The position numbers and the translations under genes were made by a program. From assembly GCA_037444725.1 (NCBI GenBank), contig JBBILW010000002.1, positions 1 to 53,118 on the forward strand: DNA of 53,118 nt, written 5' to 3'. Shown here piece by piece: positions 1 through 7,437 of the stretch. Each line of letters starts with the position of its first letter. Within the stretch, counting starts at the first letter, position 1. The DNA is from CAIKKG01 sp037444725 (GTDB taxonomy: Bacteria; Patescibacteriota; Minisyncoccia; UBA6257; GWB1-50-10). The notes under the pieces were generated by a model. That model saw only the letters and a list, made by a program, of their open reading frames with translations, was not told the DNA's origin and searched no databases.

Positions 1-894
1 CGGGTCCGCCGTAAACACTCTCGTGAGATACACGAATGCATAGAGTCCCGCCGACCACGCAAGCACCATTCTGCGCCTCCCTGCGTCCGAAAGAAAGCCA
101 ACAAAAAGCGTCACGATGGCCGCAGCAAAAAGACCGGCGGAAATCACGATGCCCAAATCACTTACGCTCTCAATCGCGAGATACACGAATAATGGCCACA
201 ATACGGCACCCACGATGACTTCCATGGCGTAGCCGATGCTCGCGATATTAAAGGGAAGAAGCGAAGCGTGCCCCAAATATTTCAGGATTTCCATGCGCTT
301 GCCGTCCGATTCAAGCGTACGGTGCGGAAATGCGAACAAAGGAAACACGGAAAGGACGAGAATCGCCGACACGATGAAAAAAGTATTTTGAAAGCCGATA
401 GAGGTGATGAGCAGTCCCCCGATAAGCGGCGCGGAAAATTGTACGAAAGAAGTTATGGCATCCCGCGTGCCAATTTCTCTTCCCAAATGGCCATCCTCGG
501 ACGATTTCGAGAACGCGATGTTGTATCCAATGTTGAAAAGAAGGGCGTTCACCGCAAGAAGCAGCGGAAGAACGTAAAAAAGAATCGGCATCGTCGCAAC
601 GAACTTGAGGCCCAAAAAATAAAGCACGAGCGGCGGAATCGAAAGAAACATCATCATTTTGTCGCTCAATTTTTCGATAAGCGGCAAAAAGAGGAACGCG
701 AGCAGAATAAAATACACCGAGTTTAAGAGATAAAAAAAGAGAATACTCGAAATAGTGAATCCCGATTTCCAGAAAAGAATCGGCACGAAGACGCTCACAA
801 GTCCTCCGCCAAAGTACTGCAGAGCGAGAGTGATGGAGAGCGCGCCTATCTCCTGTTGGGGGAAAATATGAAAATGCGTGCGGTCAATGAGCAT
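1..894 (-). CDS. MFS transporter, C-terminus beyond the window edge
   Basis: The minus strand reads open from the ATG at 894 to the window edge (298 codons), so the C-terminal part is missing. The translation is a run of hydrophobic segments separated by short basic loops such as EKLSDK near residue 75 and SDAGRRR near residue 277, typical of major facilitator transporters. Substrate cannot be told. A TAA lies three codons upstream of the ATG and no other start is in frame, so the start is secure. It begins 9 nt after the DUF2231 gene and probably shares its transcript. No clear Shine-Dalgarno is visible. Confidence 0.75.
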   Translation of the reverse strand, partial: MLIDRTHFHIFPQQEIGALSITLALQYFGGGLVSVFVPILFWKSGFTISSILFFYLLNSVYFILLAFLFLPLIEKLSDKMMMFLSIPPLVLYFLGLKFVATMPILFYVLPLLLAVNALLFNIGYNIAFSKSSEDGHLGREIGTRDAITSFVQFSAPLIGGLLITSIGFQNTFFIVSAILVLSVFPLFAFPHRTLESDGKRMEILKYLGHASLLPFNIASIGYAMEVIVGAVLWPLFVYLAIESVSDLGIVISAGLFAAAIVTLFVGFLSDAGRRRMVLAWSAGLYAFVYLTRVFTADP

Positions 895-903
895 GTGCGC
901 TGG

Positions 904-1416
904 TTAGAAAAACAGATTATACACGTACTTTGCGATGGGGTCGACATCGACTCCCTGCGCGATGACGCCTCCAAGCGCTCCAGTAATAGTGATAAGTATG
1001 AGTCCGATAATCGCAGGAACGACGACAAAATGAGAATCAATGACGAACATCCTCGCGCGCTGCAGCGCAATCCAGGCATTGCGGAAACGCGGCGCGATAC
1101 GCGAAGAAATATGCGCGTCTTTCTCAAGCCACGCGATTGCGTAGAAGAACGCAACGATGCCAAACAGCACGACGACCGATGCCGCAAATCCGGAATGGAC
1201 TTCCACGAGATTCGCCTGATTTCCAAAGAGATCTTCTATCGCGTCCCCTGCCGCAAACGCCGGAAGAAGCGACAGGGCGCCCGTAATTACGATAACCGCT
1301 TTCACATAAAACCAGTAATGCAAATTTCTCACCGATTCAAAACGGATAAGTTCAAGAATGGCGTAGACGACGAGCAAAGCAATGGGAAAATGAACCAATA
1401 TAGGATGGAAGTTCAT
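904..1416 (-). CDS. DUF2231-type four-helix membrane protein
   Basis: The protein starts MNFHPILVHFPIALLVVY, the N-terminal signature of DUF2231 membrane proteins, followed by about four hydrophobic helices. Function is unknown; relatives often sit beside redox or cytochrome genes. An upstream in-frame start at 1470 was rejected: the HPxxVHFP motif normally begins the family, and a TATAAT box ends exactly 6 nt before the ATG at 1416, which points to transcription starting at or next to this codon. The MFS gene follows 9 nt downstream. Confidence 0.75.
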   Translation of the reverse strand: MNFHPILVHFPIALLVVYAILELIRFESVRNLHYWFYVKAVIVITGALSLLPAFAAGDAIEDLFGNQANLVEVHSGFAASVVVLFGIVAFFYAIAWLEKDAHISSRIAPRFRNAWIALQRARMFVIDSHFVVVPAIIGLILITITGALGGVIAQGVDVDPIAKYVYNLFF

Positions 1417-1422
1417 AAAACC

Positions 1423-1428
1423 ATTATA
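1423..1428 (-). promoter_or_regulatory. Extended -10 (TGT-TATAAT) of the DUF2231 gene
   Basis: TATAAT on the minus strand is preceded by TGT and followed by 6 nt and the ATG at 1416. The expected transcription start falls on or next to the A of the ATG, so the mRNA should be leaderless. No TTGACA-like -35 is apparent. Confidence 0.6.
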
Positions 1429-1472
1429 ACACTTGATTGGGCCTCTGCCGTATAGTAAGGTAGTAATCACTT

Positions 1473-2495
1473 ATGGACGCCACAAAACTCTACACAAACG
1501 TGAAGGTGGGAAAGCCCGTTGATGCGGTCATTGAAATCACCGGCGAAGTTCCCGCAGACATTCTCGAGTTCCACCGCAAAGAAGTGCTCGAGAAGGTAAA
1601 AAAACAAATTGAGATTCCCGGCTTTCGCAAGGGCAATGTTCCCGAAGCGCTCGTCTTGAAACAGGTCAATATGAATCATGTGCTCGAGGACGCCGCAGAA
1701 GAGGCATTGAATGCCGCCTACCCGCTTATTCTCGACGAGGAAAAAATCGTCCCCGTGAGCTCTCCGCGCATCACGCTCGTAAAGCTTGCAGAAGGAGCCC
1801 CTCTTGAGTTCAAAGTGAATCTCGCGGTAGAACCCGCAGTAACGCTCCCCAATTACAAAAAAATCGCAACCGCCATCAAAGCCAAGAAAGCTCCGATTGA
1901 GGTCACCGAAAAGGAAGTCGACGAAGTCATCGAGCAACTGCGTACGATGCGTGCCGCGGAAGACGGCAAGCCTACCGAACTCACGGACGAGTTCGTAAAA
2001 ACACTCGGCAAGTTCGAGAATGTCGCAGATTTCAAAGCGAAGCTTAAAGACAACGTAAAAGCGGAAAAAGAAACGGAAGCGGTTCGTATCCGTTATGAAG
2101 AGCTCGCACAAGGGCTGGTCGCGGACGCAAAAGTTACCATTGCCGCGCTTCAAATCGAAGACGAAATGTATGCCGCGCACGGACGCCTTCATCGCGAACT
2201 CGAGAAGCGGAAAATGTCAGCGGAAGAGTACTTCAAAATCATAAAGAAAACCGAGGAGGAGTACATGAAAGAAAAGAAGGAGGCAATCGAGCGCCAGCTG
2301 AAAACAAAGTACATTTTGAAGGCAATTGCCGAAAAAGAAGGCATTAAAGCCGACGAAAAAGCGGTAGAAAAGGAGCTCGCCCACGCCGCTGCGCACTACC
2401 CGAATACCGACGCAGAATCATTCAGGAATTACATCGAAGAAATGATGGCAAACGAGCAAACGCTCAAATTCCTCGAAGAAGCAAACTGGAAATAG
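1473..2495 (+). CDS. tig: Trigger factor lacking the PPIase domain
   Basis: Ribosome-associated chaperone of nascent chains. The ribosome-docking motif GFRKGNVP is at residues 50-57 inside the N-terminal ribosome-binding domain. In ordinary trigger factors an FKBP-type prolyl isomerase domain follows at about residue 150. Here the linker helix (VDEVIEQLRTM) runs almost directly into TELTDEFVKTLGKFENV, the start of the C-terminal substrate-binding arms. The 340-residue length (E. coli has 432) fits loss of that one domain. The charged C-terminal half is intact. The gene stands alone on the plus strand between divergent and convergent neighbours and ends at a hairpin terminator. Confidence 0.9.
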   Translation: MDATKLYTNVKVGKPVDAVIEITGEVPADILEFHRKEVLEKVKKQIEIPGFRKGNVPEALVLKQVNMNHVLEDAAEEALNAAYPLILDEEKIVPVSSPRITLVKLAEGAPLEFKVNLAVEPAVTLPNYKKIATAIKAKKAPIEVTEKEVDEVIEQLRTMRAAEDGKPTELTDEFVKTLGKFENVADFKAKLKDNVKAEKETEAVRIRYEELAQGLVADAKVTIAALQIEDEMYAAHGRLHRELEKRKMSAEEYFKIIKKTEEEYMKEKKEAIERQLKTKYILKAIAEKEGIKADEKAVEKELAHAAAHYPNTDAESFRNYIEEMMANEQTLKFLEEANWK

Positions 2496-2517
2496 ATTTG
2501 TAAGCGCTTTAAAAAAA

Positions 2518-2546
2518 ATTCCGCCCGTGAGGGGCGGGATTTTGTT
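2518..2546. terminator. Terminator between tig and gpsA
   Basis: CCGCCC-gtgag-GGGCGG forms a hairpin with A-rich sequence on one side and T-rich on the other. It can serve both converging genes. Confidence 0.75.
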
Positions 2547-2548
2547 TA

Positions 2549-3448
2549 CTACAAACTGTGCTTCAATAGTTTTGAAAAACTCTCGCGAGCGTCTCCTTTC
2601 CCGGAAACCGCAAGCGCCACGGCGCGCATAAGCGGAAAAGAACCAAGAGCCGATTTCGGCATAAGCGTGAGAAGCGGCTGAATCGATGCCAGCCCCTCGC
2701 TCGGTGGAAGTTTCTTTTTCCCCTTCACAATCATCCCGCCGACCTCCACGTTTTTTGATAATTGGCTAAACCCCGTTGCAATAAGATCGAGGATGCCCGC
2801 GCTACTGTGCGCCGATTGCTTCTTGCCGCCAAGAAGCACGAGCGCTCGTTCCAATTCGTCCATGGCGCGCACCGCAAACCATGCGCGCGCGTTTCCTCCC
2901 CAGCCGAGCCCATGCGCAATACCGAAACCCAGCGCATAGATATTTTTAAGCACACTTGCCATCGCGACACCGCGTACATCGCCTGATTCCTCAAGAAAAA
3001 AGCGTGTGCCCTTAAAGAGATCCCGCACGCTTCCGCGTACCAAAGCCTTGCCCGCCACCACGCCAAATCCGGGCTCTCCCGCTTCAAGCTCCTCAGCGAG
3101 CATGGCGCCCCCGATATACGCAATGGGCTGCCCCCCGTGGAGCTCACGGGTCAAAAACTCATACGATGTCTCAGCTGTTTTCTGCTGGAGTCCTTTTGAA
3201 ACAGCGATGACGGTAGTGGTGCGCGCAACAAAAGGAAACACTTGCTTTAACGCACTCGGCAAACACCACGAAGGCACGCACAAGAAAAGAAATTGCGCGT
3301 GGGGCACTATTTCAAACAACGATTTCTGGTGCGGGACCTTGCCCACGCAAATATCCCAGCACTGGACCGGATGATGCGAGCGCCGCATAAGCGCGGACAT
3401 CGCGCGCCCAATCTCCCCCATTCCCACGATAACAACACGTGGTTTCAT
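2549..3448 (-). CDS. gpsA: NAD(P)-dependent glycerol-3-phosphate dehydrogenase
   Basis: Makes sn-glycerol-3-phosphate from dihydroxyacetone phosphate for phospholipid backbones. The Rossmann motif GMGEIG is at residues 9-14, VSKGLQ (Lys85) matches the conserved SKG stretch, Lys168 in VLKNIYALGFG is the expected catalytic lysine, and GGNARAWFAVRAMDEL is the C-terminal substrate-binding helix. Length 299 is slightly short for the family. The usual GPSFA(K/E)E loop reads GGAMLAEE, a divergent feature. It follows nth, and a TATAAT box (3455-3460) overlapping the nth stop lies exactly 6 nt before its ATG, so it may also have its own leaderless transcript. Confidence 0.88.
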   Translation of the reverse strand: MKPRVVIVGMGEIGRAMSALMRRSHHPVQCWDICVGKVPHQKSLFEIVPHAQFLFLCVPSWCLPSALKQVFPFVARTTTVIAVSKGLQQKTAETSYEFLTRELHGGQPIAYIGGAMLAEELEAGEPGFGVVAGKALVRGSVRDLFKGTRFFLEESGDVRGVAMASVLKNIYALGFGIAHGLGWGGNARAWFAVRAMDELERALVLLGGKKQSAHSSAGILDLIATGFSQLSKNVEVGGMIVKGKKKLPPSEGLASIQPLLTLMPKSALGSFPLMRAVALAVSGKGDARESFSKLLKHSL

Positions 3449-3454
3449 ACCTTC

Positions 3455-3460
3455 ATTATA
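3455..3460 (-). promoter_or_regulatory. -10 box of gpsA overlapping the nth stop codon
   Basis: TATAAT with a 6-nt gap to the gpsA ATG (3448). The same spacing recurs at eight other genes in the window, which supports a leaderless start even though an upstream gene lies close by. Confidence 0.5.
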
Positions 3461-4103
3461 CCTTTAATTTTGAAACAGGACACTCGGCATGGTCATGTTT
3501 TTTCGCCGGACAATATTCCCTGCCGTACAAAATAATGCGGAGCGACAAGTTGCGCCACTCTTCGTGCGGAATAATTTCCATAAGGTCGCGCTCGATTTTT
3601 TCTGGGTCATGATTATCAGTGAGTCCCCAGAGACGCGCGAGGCGCCGGACGTGCGTATCTACCGCGATACCCTCCACGATGCCGTACGCGCTCTCCAATA
3701 TGATATTCGCGGTCTTCCGCCCTACGCCGGGAATCGTGATAAGCTCTTCCATCGTACGGGGAACTTTTCCGTGAAATTCGGTTGCAACTTGTCGCGCAGC
3801 TGCAAGGATACTCTTCGCTTTATTGCGATAAAATCCCGTGGACTTTATATCTTGCTCAAAGACTGACTGCGTCGCGTGCACATAATCATCGAGTGTCCGG
3901 TATTTTTTGAAGAGCGTCGCGGTCACCTCATTTACCTGTCTGTCGGTGCATTGCGCAGAGAGCACAACAGCAACCAAAAGCTCCCACGGATTCTTGTGGT
4001 TAAGCGATACGCGGATTGTAGGGTAAAGTTTCGTGAGCAGCGCGATAATCGCCGCCGCTTTCTTCTTTCGCGCTGCAAGAGTCATTGCGTTGCTCTTACT
4101 CAT
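3456..4103 (-). CDS. nth: Endonuclease III-type DNA glycosylase with degenerate Fe-S site
   Basis: Bifunctional DNA glycosylase/AP lyase of base excision repair. Seen: LLVAVVLSAQCTDRQVN near the N-terminus, the helix-hairpin-helix IPGVGRKTANIIL with the catalytic lysine, and AVDTHVRRLARLWGL with the catalytic aspartate. The C-terminal 4Fe-4S motif (normally C-x6-C-x2-C-x5-C) reads C-PAKKHD-H-AE-C-PVSKL-K, so the second ligand is His and the fourth is Lys. The cluster is probably altered or absent. The start at 4103 (MSKSNAM) was preferred over an upstream one at 4184 because the latter would run through the small ORF at 4118-4201. Confidence 0.87.
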   Translation of the reverse strand: MSKSNAMTLAARKKKAAAIIALLTKLYPTIRVSLNHKNPWELLVAVVLSAQCTDRQVNEVTATLFKKYRTLDDYVHATQSVFEQDIKSTGFYRNKAKSILAAARQVATEFHGKVPRTMEELITIPGVGRKTANIILESAYGIVEGIAVDTHVRRLARLWGLTDNHDPEKIERDLMEIIPHEEWRNLSLRIILYGREYCPAKKHDHAECPVSKLKV

Positions 4104-4117
4104 GGATGACGACTCAA

Positions 4118-4201
4118 TTAGTGAAATCCGAATGCGACGTAACCAAGGTACGCGACAATAAGACCCACAATGATAAAAATCCAAAATTCGAGATGCTCCA
4201 T
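4118..4201 (-). CDS. Putative 27-residue single-span membrane miniprotein
   Basis: ATG at 4201, TAA at 4118-4120. The product begins MEHLEFWIFIIVGLIVAY and consists almost wholly of one hydrophobic helix flanked by charged or polar ends. It starts 6 nt after the hibernation-factor stop and ends 14 nt before nth, filling the gap between two genes of one transcript. No homologue is recognised. It could be chance, but fit and composition favour a real small protein. Confidence 0.4.
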   Translation of the reverse strand: MEHLEFWIFIIVGLIVAYLGYVAFGFH

Positions 4202-4207
4202 ACTGAC

Positions 4208-4555
4208 TTATTCACTGTATTTCGTTTTTCTTCCCGATTGCGATGTCGTTTTCTCCTTATATTTACGGAGCTCGAGCTTCAATAGGTCTTTAACATCATC
4301 AATTGCCGCACGCGCATCGGAGTTTTCCGTTTCAACCCTGATGGTTTTCCCGGGAAGACCGAGCGTTACTTCCGCATAATACACGTCGCCGTGCGTGTGG
4401 TGGCGCGAGGTGCGCGCCAGTTCGCAAAATGCGGTTATCTCATCTTTTTCCTCGAATCGGGAAACAATGTCGGCGCACGAGCCAATTTTTTCTTCGATGT
4501 ATTCTTTGATTGCGGGAGTAAGTTCAAGCTTGCTGCCCATGATATTGATTTTCAT
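4208..4555 (-). CDS. raiA: Ribosome hibernation-promoting factor, short type
   Basis: Binds the 30S subunit and blocks translation in resting cells. MKINIMGSKLELTPAIKEY at the N-terminus and the later DVYYAEVTLGLPGKTIRVE stretch are the family's beta-alpha-beta core. Length 115 residues without the C-terminal dimerisation domain makes it YfiA/short-HPF type. Of two in-frame ATGs, the one at 4555 was chosen because the family starts MKINI and a TATACT box lies between the two, ending 6 nt before it; the upstream ATG (4573) would precede that promoter. The miniprotein and nth follow downstream. Confidence 0.82.
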   Translation of the reverse strand: MKINIMGSKLELTPAIKEYIEEKIGSCADIVSRFEEKDEITAFCELARTSRHHTHGDVYYAEVTLGLPGKTIRVETENSDARAAIDDVKDLLKLELRKYKEKTTSQSGRKTKYSE

Positions 4556-4561
4556 ATATAT

Positions 4562-4567
4562 AGTATA
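4562..4567 (-). promoter_or_regulatory. -10 box of the hibernation factor gene
   Basis: TATACT on the minus strand with a 6-nt gap (ATATAT) to the ATG at 4555, predicting a leaderless mRNA. It also decides the start codon. Confidence 0.55.
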
Positions 4568-4573
4568 CTTCAT

Positions 4574-4603
4574 AAAAACACGGGCGTAATTGCCCGTGTT
4601 TTT
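4574..4603. terminator. Terminator of the Cys-rich repeat protein gene
   Basis: A perfect 12-bp stem (AAAAACACGGGC with its complement) around a 6-nt loop, placed directly downstream of the gene that ends at 4611. The T run is present in both directions. Confidence 0.85.
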
Positions 4604-4610
4604 GTTTTCA

Positions 4611-6425
4611 TCAGAACTGAGGAGGCGTGGGGATTGAGCCCGGCATCATGCCTGGCACGCCGCCAGGAACCGCGGTCGGAATGTTCTGCATCATGCACTT
4701 GCGTACCGTATCGCTAAAGCTCGAAGGAGGCTGCGCCTCACCGCTCTTTATCTTGTCGAGCAAGTCCTCCCCGTATGCGGACTTAAGACAACTCTCCGTT
4801 TGCGGCGCGAACTGCGGCATTGCGGGGATACCGGGCACCAAAGTCCTTTGCGGGATCGGAGGAACGGGGGCAATACCTGGACCCTCCGTCATAGGAGGCA
4901 CTACGGGTTTGTATTGCACTGCACACCCTTGGATAACCTCCTGGAGATTGTCCGGGGGCTGCTGCAAATTCGAGATATCGCCGATTTTTGCCCTCACGCA
5001 CTCCTGGATTGCGGGCGGCATCTGCGGCATACGTGTTTGTATTTCTCCTGCTGCATTTTTTACGCATTCCTGCATCGCTTCGCCAACTGCTGGCGTTGCC
5101 GCTGCTCCCTGACCCGCCTTCAGTTGCGCAACCGTATCAGTGCCAAGCTTATCAATAAGGCACTGCTCGGCTCCGGGAGGCAAATTCGCAAACGCACCCT
5201 GTATGCGTGCGGCACCCTGTTGCGCCATGCTCTCAAAACAGGCACGGAGCGCATCTCCTTTCTCTGGCGAAGGCGCCTCTCCTGCGCGAATCTTCTGAAG
5301 ATCAATAGTGCCTACATTTTGCTCAATGCAATTCATAACTGCGGGCGGCGCCATCTTGAGCCCCTGTTCAAGTTTATCTTTCACCTTGCCCATCTGGCTC
5401 TCAAAACACGCCTTCACGGTTTCGCCAACCTGCTGCGTCGGCGTGAGTTCACCGCTCTGCATCTTGCCGATGACATTCTCTCCAAGCTTCTCCCGCAAAC
5501 ACGCCTTCACTTCTTCTGGTGCCTGAGCGATACCGGTCCGCAAAAAGCCCATACCGTCCTTAATTTCCTTTATTTTTTCGGGAGGAATAATTCCGTGGTC
5601 CTGCGCGAACGCAAAGCACTCATCGGCATGCTCGGATGCGTTGCAATACGCATCACACGCATCTTTTGAAGAACATCCGCCGGGACCCTTACCGCCCGTC
5701 TTCTTCGCAATAGCGAGGTCTTCGGGAGAAATGAGGCCTGCTTTTTCCGCAAACGCGATGCATTCATTGAAATGGTCGGCTGCCTTGCAGTAATTCTCGC
5801 ACGTATCTTTCGAAGTGCACTTCCCCGGTGTTTCGCCGTTTTTGACAAACGCGGTCATCTTCCTCGCATTGGCGAGCTCTTCCGGCGAAAGCGTTCCCGC
5901 CTTTTCCGCGAATGCTAAGCACTCATCTGCGTGCTGGCCTCCGCTGCAATACGCTTCGCACTGATCTTTTGTCTTGCATCCTCCAGGCATAGTCGCTCCC
6001 GCCTGCAACGCCGCCTGTATCCGCTTCATCTCGCCAAGCTCCGCACCGCTTGCAATGCCGTGCGTCTCGGCAAAGGCTGTGCACGCCTGTAAATGTGATA
6101 CGTCCGCGCAATACGTTCTGCATGATTTTTCGTCCTTGCATCCGCCAGGGCCCTCGCCGCGCAATACATCCGCGAACTTGCGTGAACGCGCCGCAACATC
6201 CGGTGAAATAAGGTTATGCGCTTCGCCGAAATTGGTACATTCGGTAATGTGCGCAGTATCGGCACAGTACGCCCGACACGCTGCCTGATCGGTGCAACTG
6301 CCAAGTTCAGCAATCGGATATGTTATTTCAGGAGTCTGCGCTCGTACCACGATAACCGCGCTCGCGAATATACCGGATGCGAGAATCATTGCGGGAAGGA
6401 ATGATGATGCGATAATTTTTTTCAT
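4611..6425 (-). CDS. Secreted Cys-rich protein with two families of tandem repeats
   Basis: 604 residues with a signal peptide (MKKIIASSFLPAMILASGIF...). Residues about 42-275 hold five repeats of the form GGC-x5-C-x2-YC-x4-H-x2-EC-x-AFA-x3-G, for example GGCKTKDQCEAYCSGGQHAD. The second half switches to repeats with a Cys near each end, such as ACLREKLGENVIGKMQSGEL, five to six times, then a Pro/Gly/Met-rich tail. Even cysteine spacing suggests disulfide-linked units outside the cell. Cys-rich repeats of this kind are common in Parcubacteria but have no assigned function known to me. A one-span protein gene lies upstream in the same direction and a strong terminator follows. Confidence 0.75.
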   Translation of the reverse strand: MKKIIASSFLPAMILASGIFASAVIVVRAQTPEITYPIAELGSCTDQAACRAYCADTAHITECTNFGEAHNLISPDVAARSRKFADVLRGEGPGGCKDEKSCRTYCADVSHLQACTAFAETHGIASGAELGEMKRIQAALQAGATMPGGCKTKDQCEAYCSGGQHADECLAFAEKAGTLSPEELANARKMTAFVKNGETPGKCTSKDTCENYCKAADHFNECIAFAEKAGLISPEDLAIAKKTGGKGPGGCSSKDACDAYCNASEHADECFAFAQDHGIIPPEKIKEIKDGMGFLRTGIAQAPEEVKACLREKLGENVIGKMQSGELTPTQQVGETVKACFESQMGKVKDKLEQGLKMAPPAVMNCIEQNVGTIDLQKIRAGEAPSPEKGDALRACFESMAQQGAARIQGAFANLPPGAEQCLIDKLGTDTVAQLKAGQGAAATPAVGEAMQECVKNAAGEIQTRMPQMPPAIQECVRAKIGDISNLQQPPDNLQEVIQGCAVQYKPVVPPMTEGPGIAPVPPIPQRTLVPGIPAMPQFAPQTESCLKSAYGEDLLDKIKSGEAQPPSSFSDTVRKCMMQNIPTAVPGGVPGMMPGSIPTPPQF

Positions 6426-6444
6426 AGTCTCTTAGGGGAATAGA

Positions 6445-6711
6445 TTATTGGCCGAACGGATTCTGATATCCGGTATCGTACGGATTTGTCTGCGTCTTGA
6501 AAGGATTCGTTTCAGGAACGTTCGCCGCCGGGTTCGGCGTCGCCTGGCTGTAAATCTGTCCGCCAAGCCCTGCGTCCTGAGGGTTCGTCACTTTTTCTTG
6601 CACGCCTCCCGTTGCAGGACTCGGTGCGACGACCGGCTGCGCAAGATACCACCATACACCCGCCGCGACAACCAACACTCCGACTATCGCGTAGATTAGT
6701 GTTTTACTCAT
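6445..6711 (-). CDS. Small membrane-anchored protein with Pro/Asn-rich tail
   Basis: 88 residues: one N-terminal transmembrane helix (MSKTLIYAIVGVLVVAAGVWWY), then an outward-facing low-complexity region rich in Pro, Asn, Gln and Thr ending NPYDTGYQNPFGQ. No enzyme motif. A TATACT box at 6721-6726 lies 9 nt before the ATG. It is 19 nt upstream of the Cys-rich protein gene and probably cotranscribed with it, so it may act in the same envelope structure. Function unknown. Confidence 0.6.
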   Translation of the reverse strand: MSKTLIYAIVGVLVVAAGVWWYLAQPVVAPSPATGGVQEKVTNPQDAGLGGQIYSQATPNPAANVPETNPFKTQTNPYDTGYQNPFGQ

Positions 6712-6749
6712 ATTACTTTCAGTATAACAAAACTTTTTTACAGAAAATC

Positions 6750-6783
6750 AAAAAAACACCGCGTGGCACATGCCATGCGGCGT
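6750..6783 (-). terminator. Terminator of the gene ending at 6799
   Basis: CCGCxTGGCA pairs with TGCCAxGCGG around a short loop (one mismatch), followed on the minus strand by seven T. Confidence 0.75.
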
Positions 6784-6798
6784 ACTGACATCATCTCA

Positions 6799-7422
6799 CT
6801 AACGGGAAAGCGGCGCGTTACATTCGTTAAACATCGATGAGTTCTCGAATCTCCAATACTCCGTCGCAAGGCTCTTCTTTTCTTCCGCAGAAAGCGCGGC
6901 GGGAAGCTGGTTTTTCGGATTGATTATCATAAGCGAGCTATCCTTCCGGAATTCGATGCCATATGAGGAATTGACGCCGTAGACGATAATGCGCCCGGTC
7001 TTCGCATCAAGAATTACGTGGCAGCCCGCGCCGCAGCCGTCTTTCACTACGGTATAGCGCCCCGCAAAATTGGGCCCAAGTTTCGCACCGTCGATTAATG
7101 CCTGCTTGTTTTCGGCAGGAACATCGTAGGTTGAAAAATTCACTGGGGCAGGAGTTCCAGAAAACGTTTCTTCTTTAAGAGTGAATTGTTCGAAGGAAAG
7201 TGCGACGCACTTCGTCGGAATCTGTTCGACAATGGCGAGCCCCTTGGCAACCTCGCACCTGCGCGGCACGGTATTTAATACGCGATACCCCGCACGCGCG
7301 CACTCCTCAAAATTGGTGACAAGCGGCCTGTCTTTCGGGAAAACGTAAAGTACTAATAAAAATGTCGCGACACACGCGATAGCAGTCGCCGCGATGACAA
7401 ACATTCTTGCCGCTCGTGACAT
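6799..7422 (-). CDS. Membrane-anchored hypothetical protein with FEECARAGY motif
   Basis: 207 residues. One N-terminal helix (ARMFVIAATAIACVATFLLV) anchors an exported domain. It begins NFEECARAGYRVLNTVPRRC, which resembles a short Cys motif seen in many Parcubacterial anchored proteins (Cys, about 12 residues, P-R-x-C). Further cysteines (TKCVAL, DGCGAGCHV, FNEC) could form disulfides. The fold of the C-terminal domain is not recognised. The start is supported by an extended -10 exactly 6 nt upstream, and the gene ends at a terminator, so it is a single-gene transcript. Confidence 0.6.
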   Translation of the reverse strand: MSRAARMFVIAATAIACVATFLLVLYVFPKDRPLVTNFEECARAGYRVLNTVPRRCEVAKGLAIVEQIPTKCVALSFEQFTLKEETFSGTPAPVNFSTYDVPAENKQALIDGAKLGPNFAGRYTVVKDGCGAGCHVILDAKTGRIIVYGVNSSYGIEFRKDSSLMIINPKNQLPAALSAEEKKSLATEYWRFENSSMFNECNAPLSR

Positions 7423-7428
7423 GTATGC

Positions 7429-7434
7429 ATTATA
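7429..7434 (-). promoter_or_regulatory. Extended -10 (TGG-TATAAT), leaderless type
   Basis: GTGGTATAAT followed by 6 nt (GCATAC) and the ATG at 7422. One of the clearest examples of the leaderless arrangement in the window. Confidence 0.6.
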
Positions 7435-7437
7435 CCA

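Noticed and set aside
1467..2192. 241-codon minus-strand frame across the trigger factor gene
   Set aside because: A shadow of tig rich in Phe, Cys, Arg and Gly; the plus-strand product carries the trigger factor docking motif.
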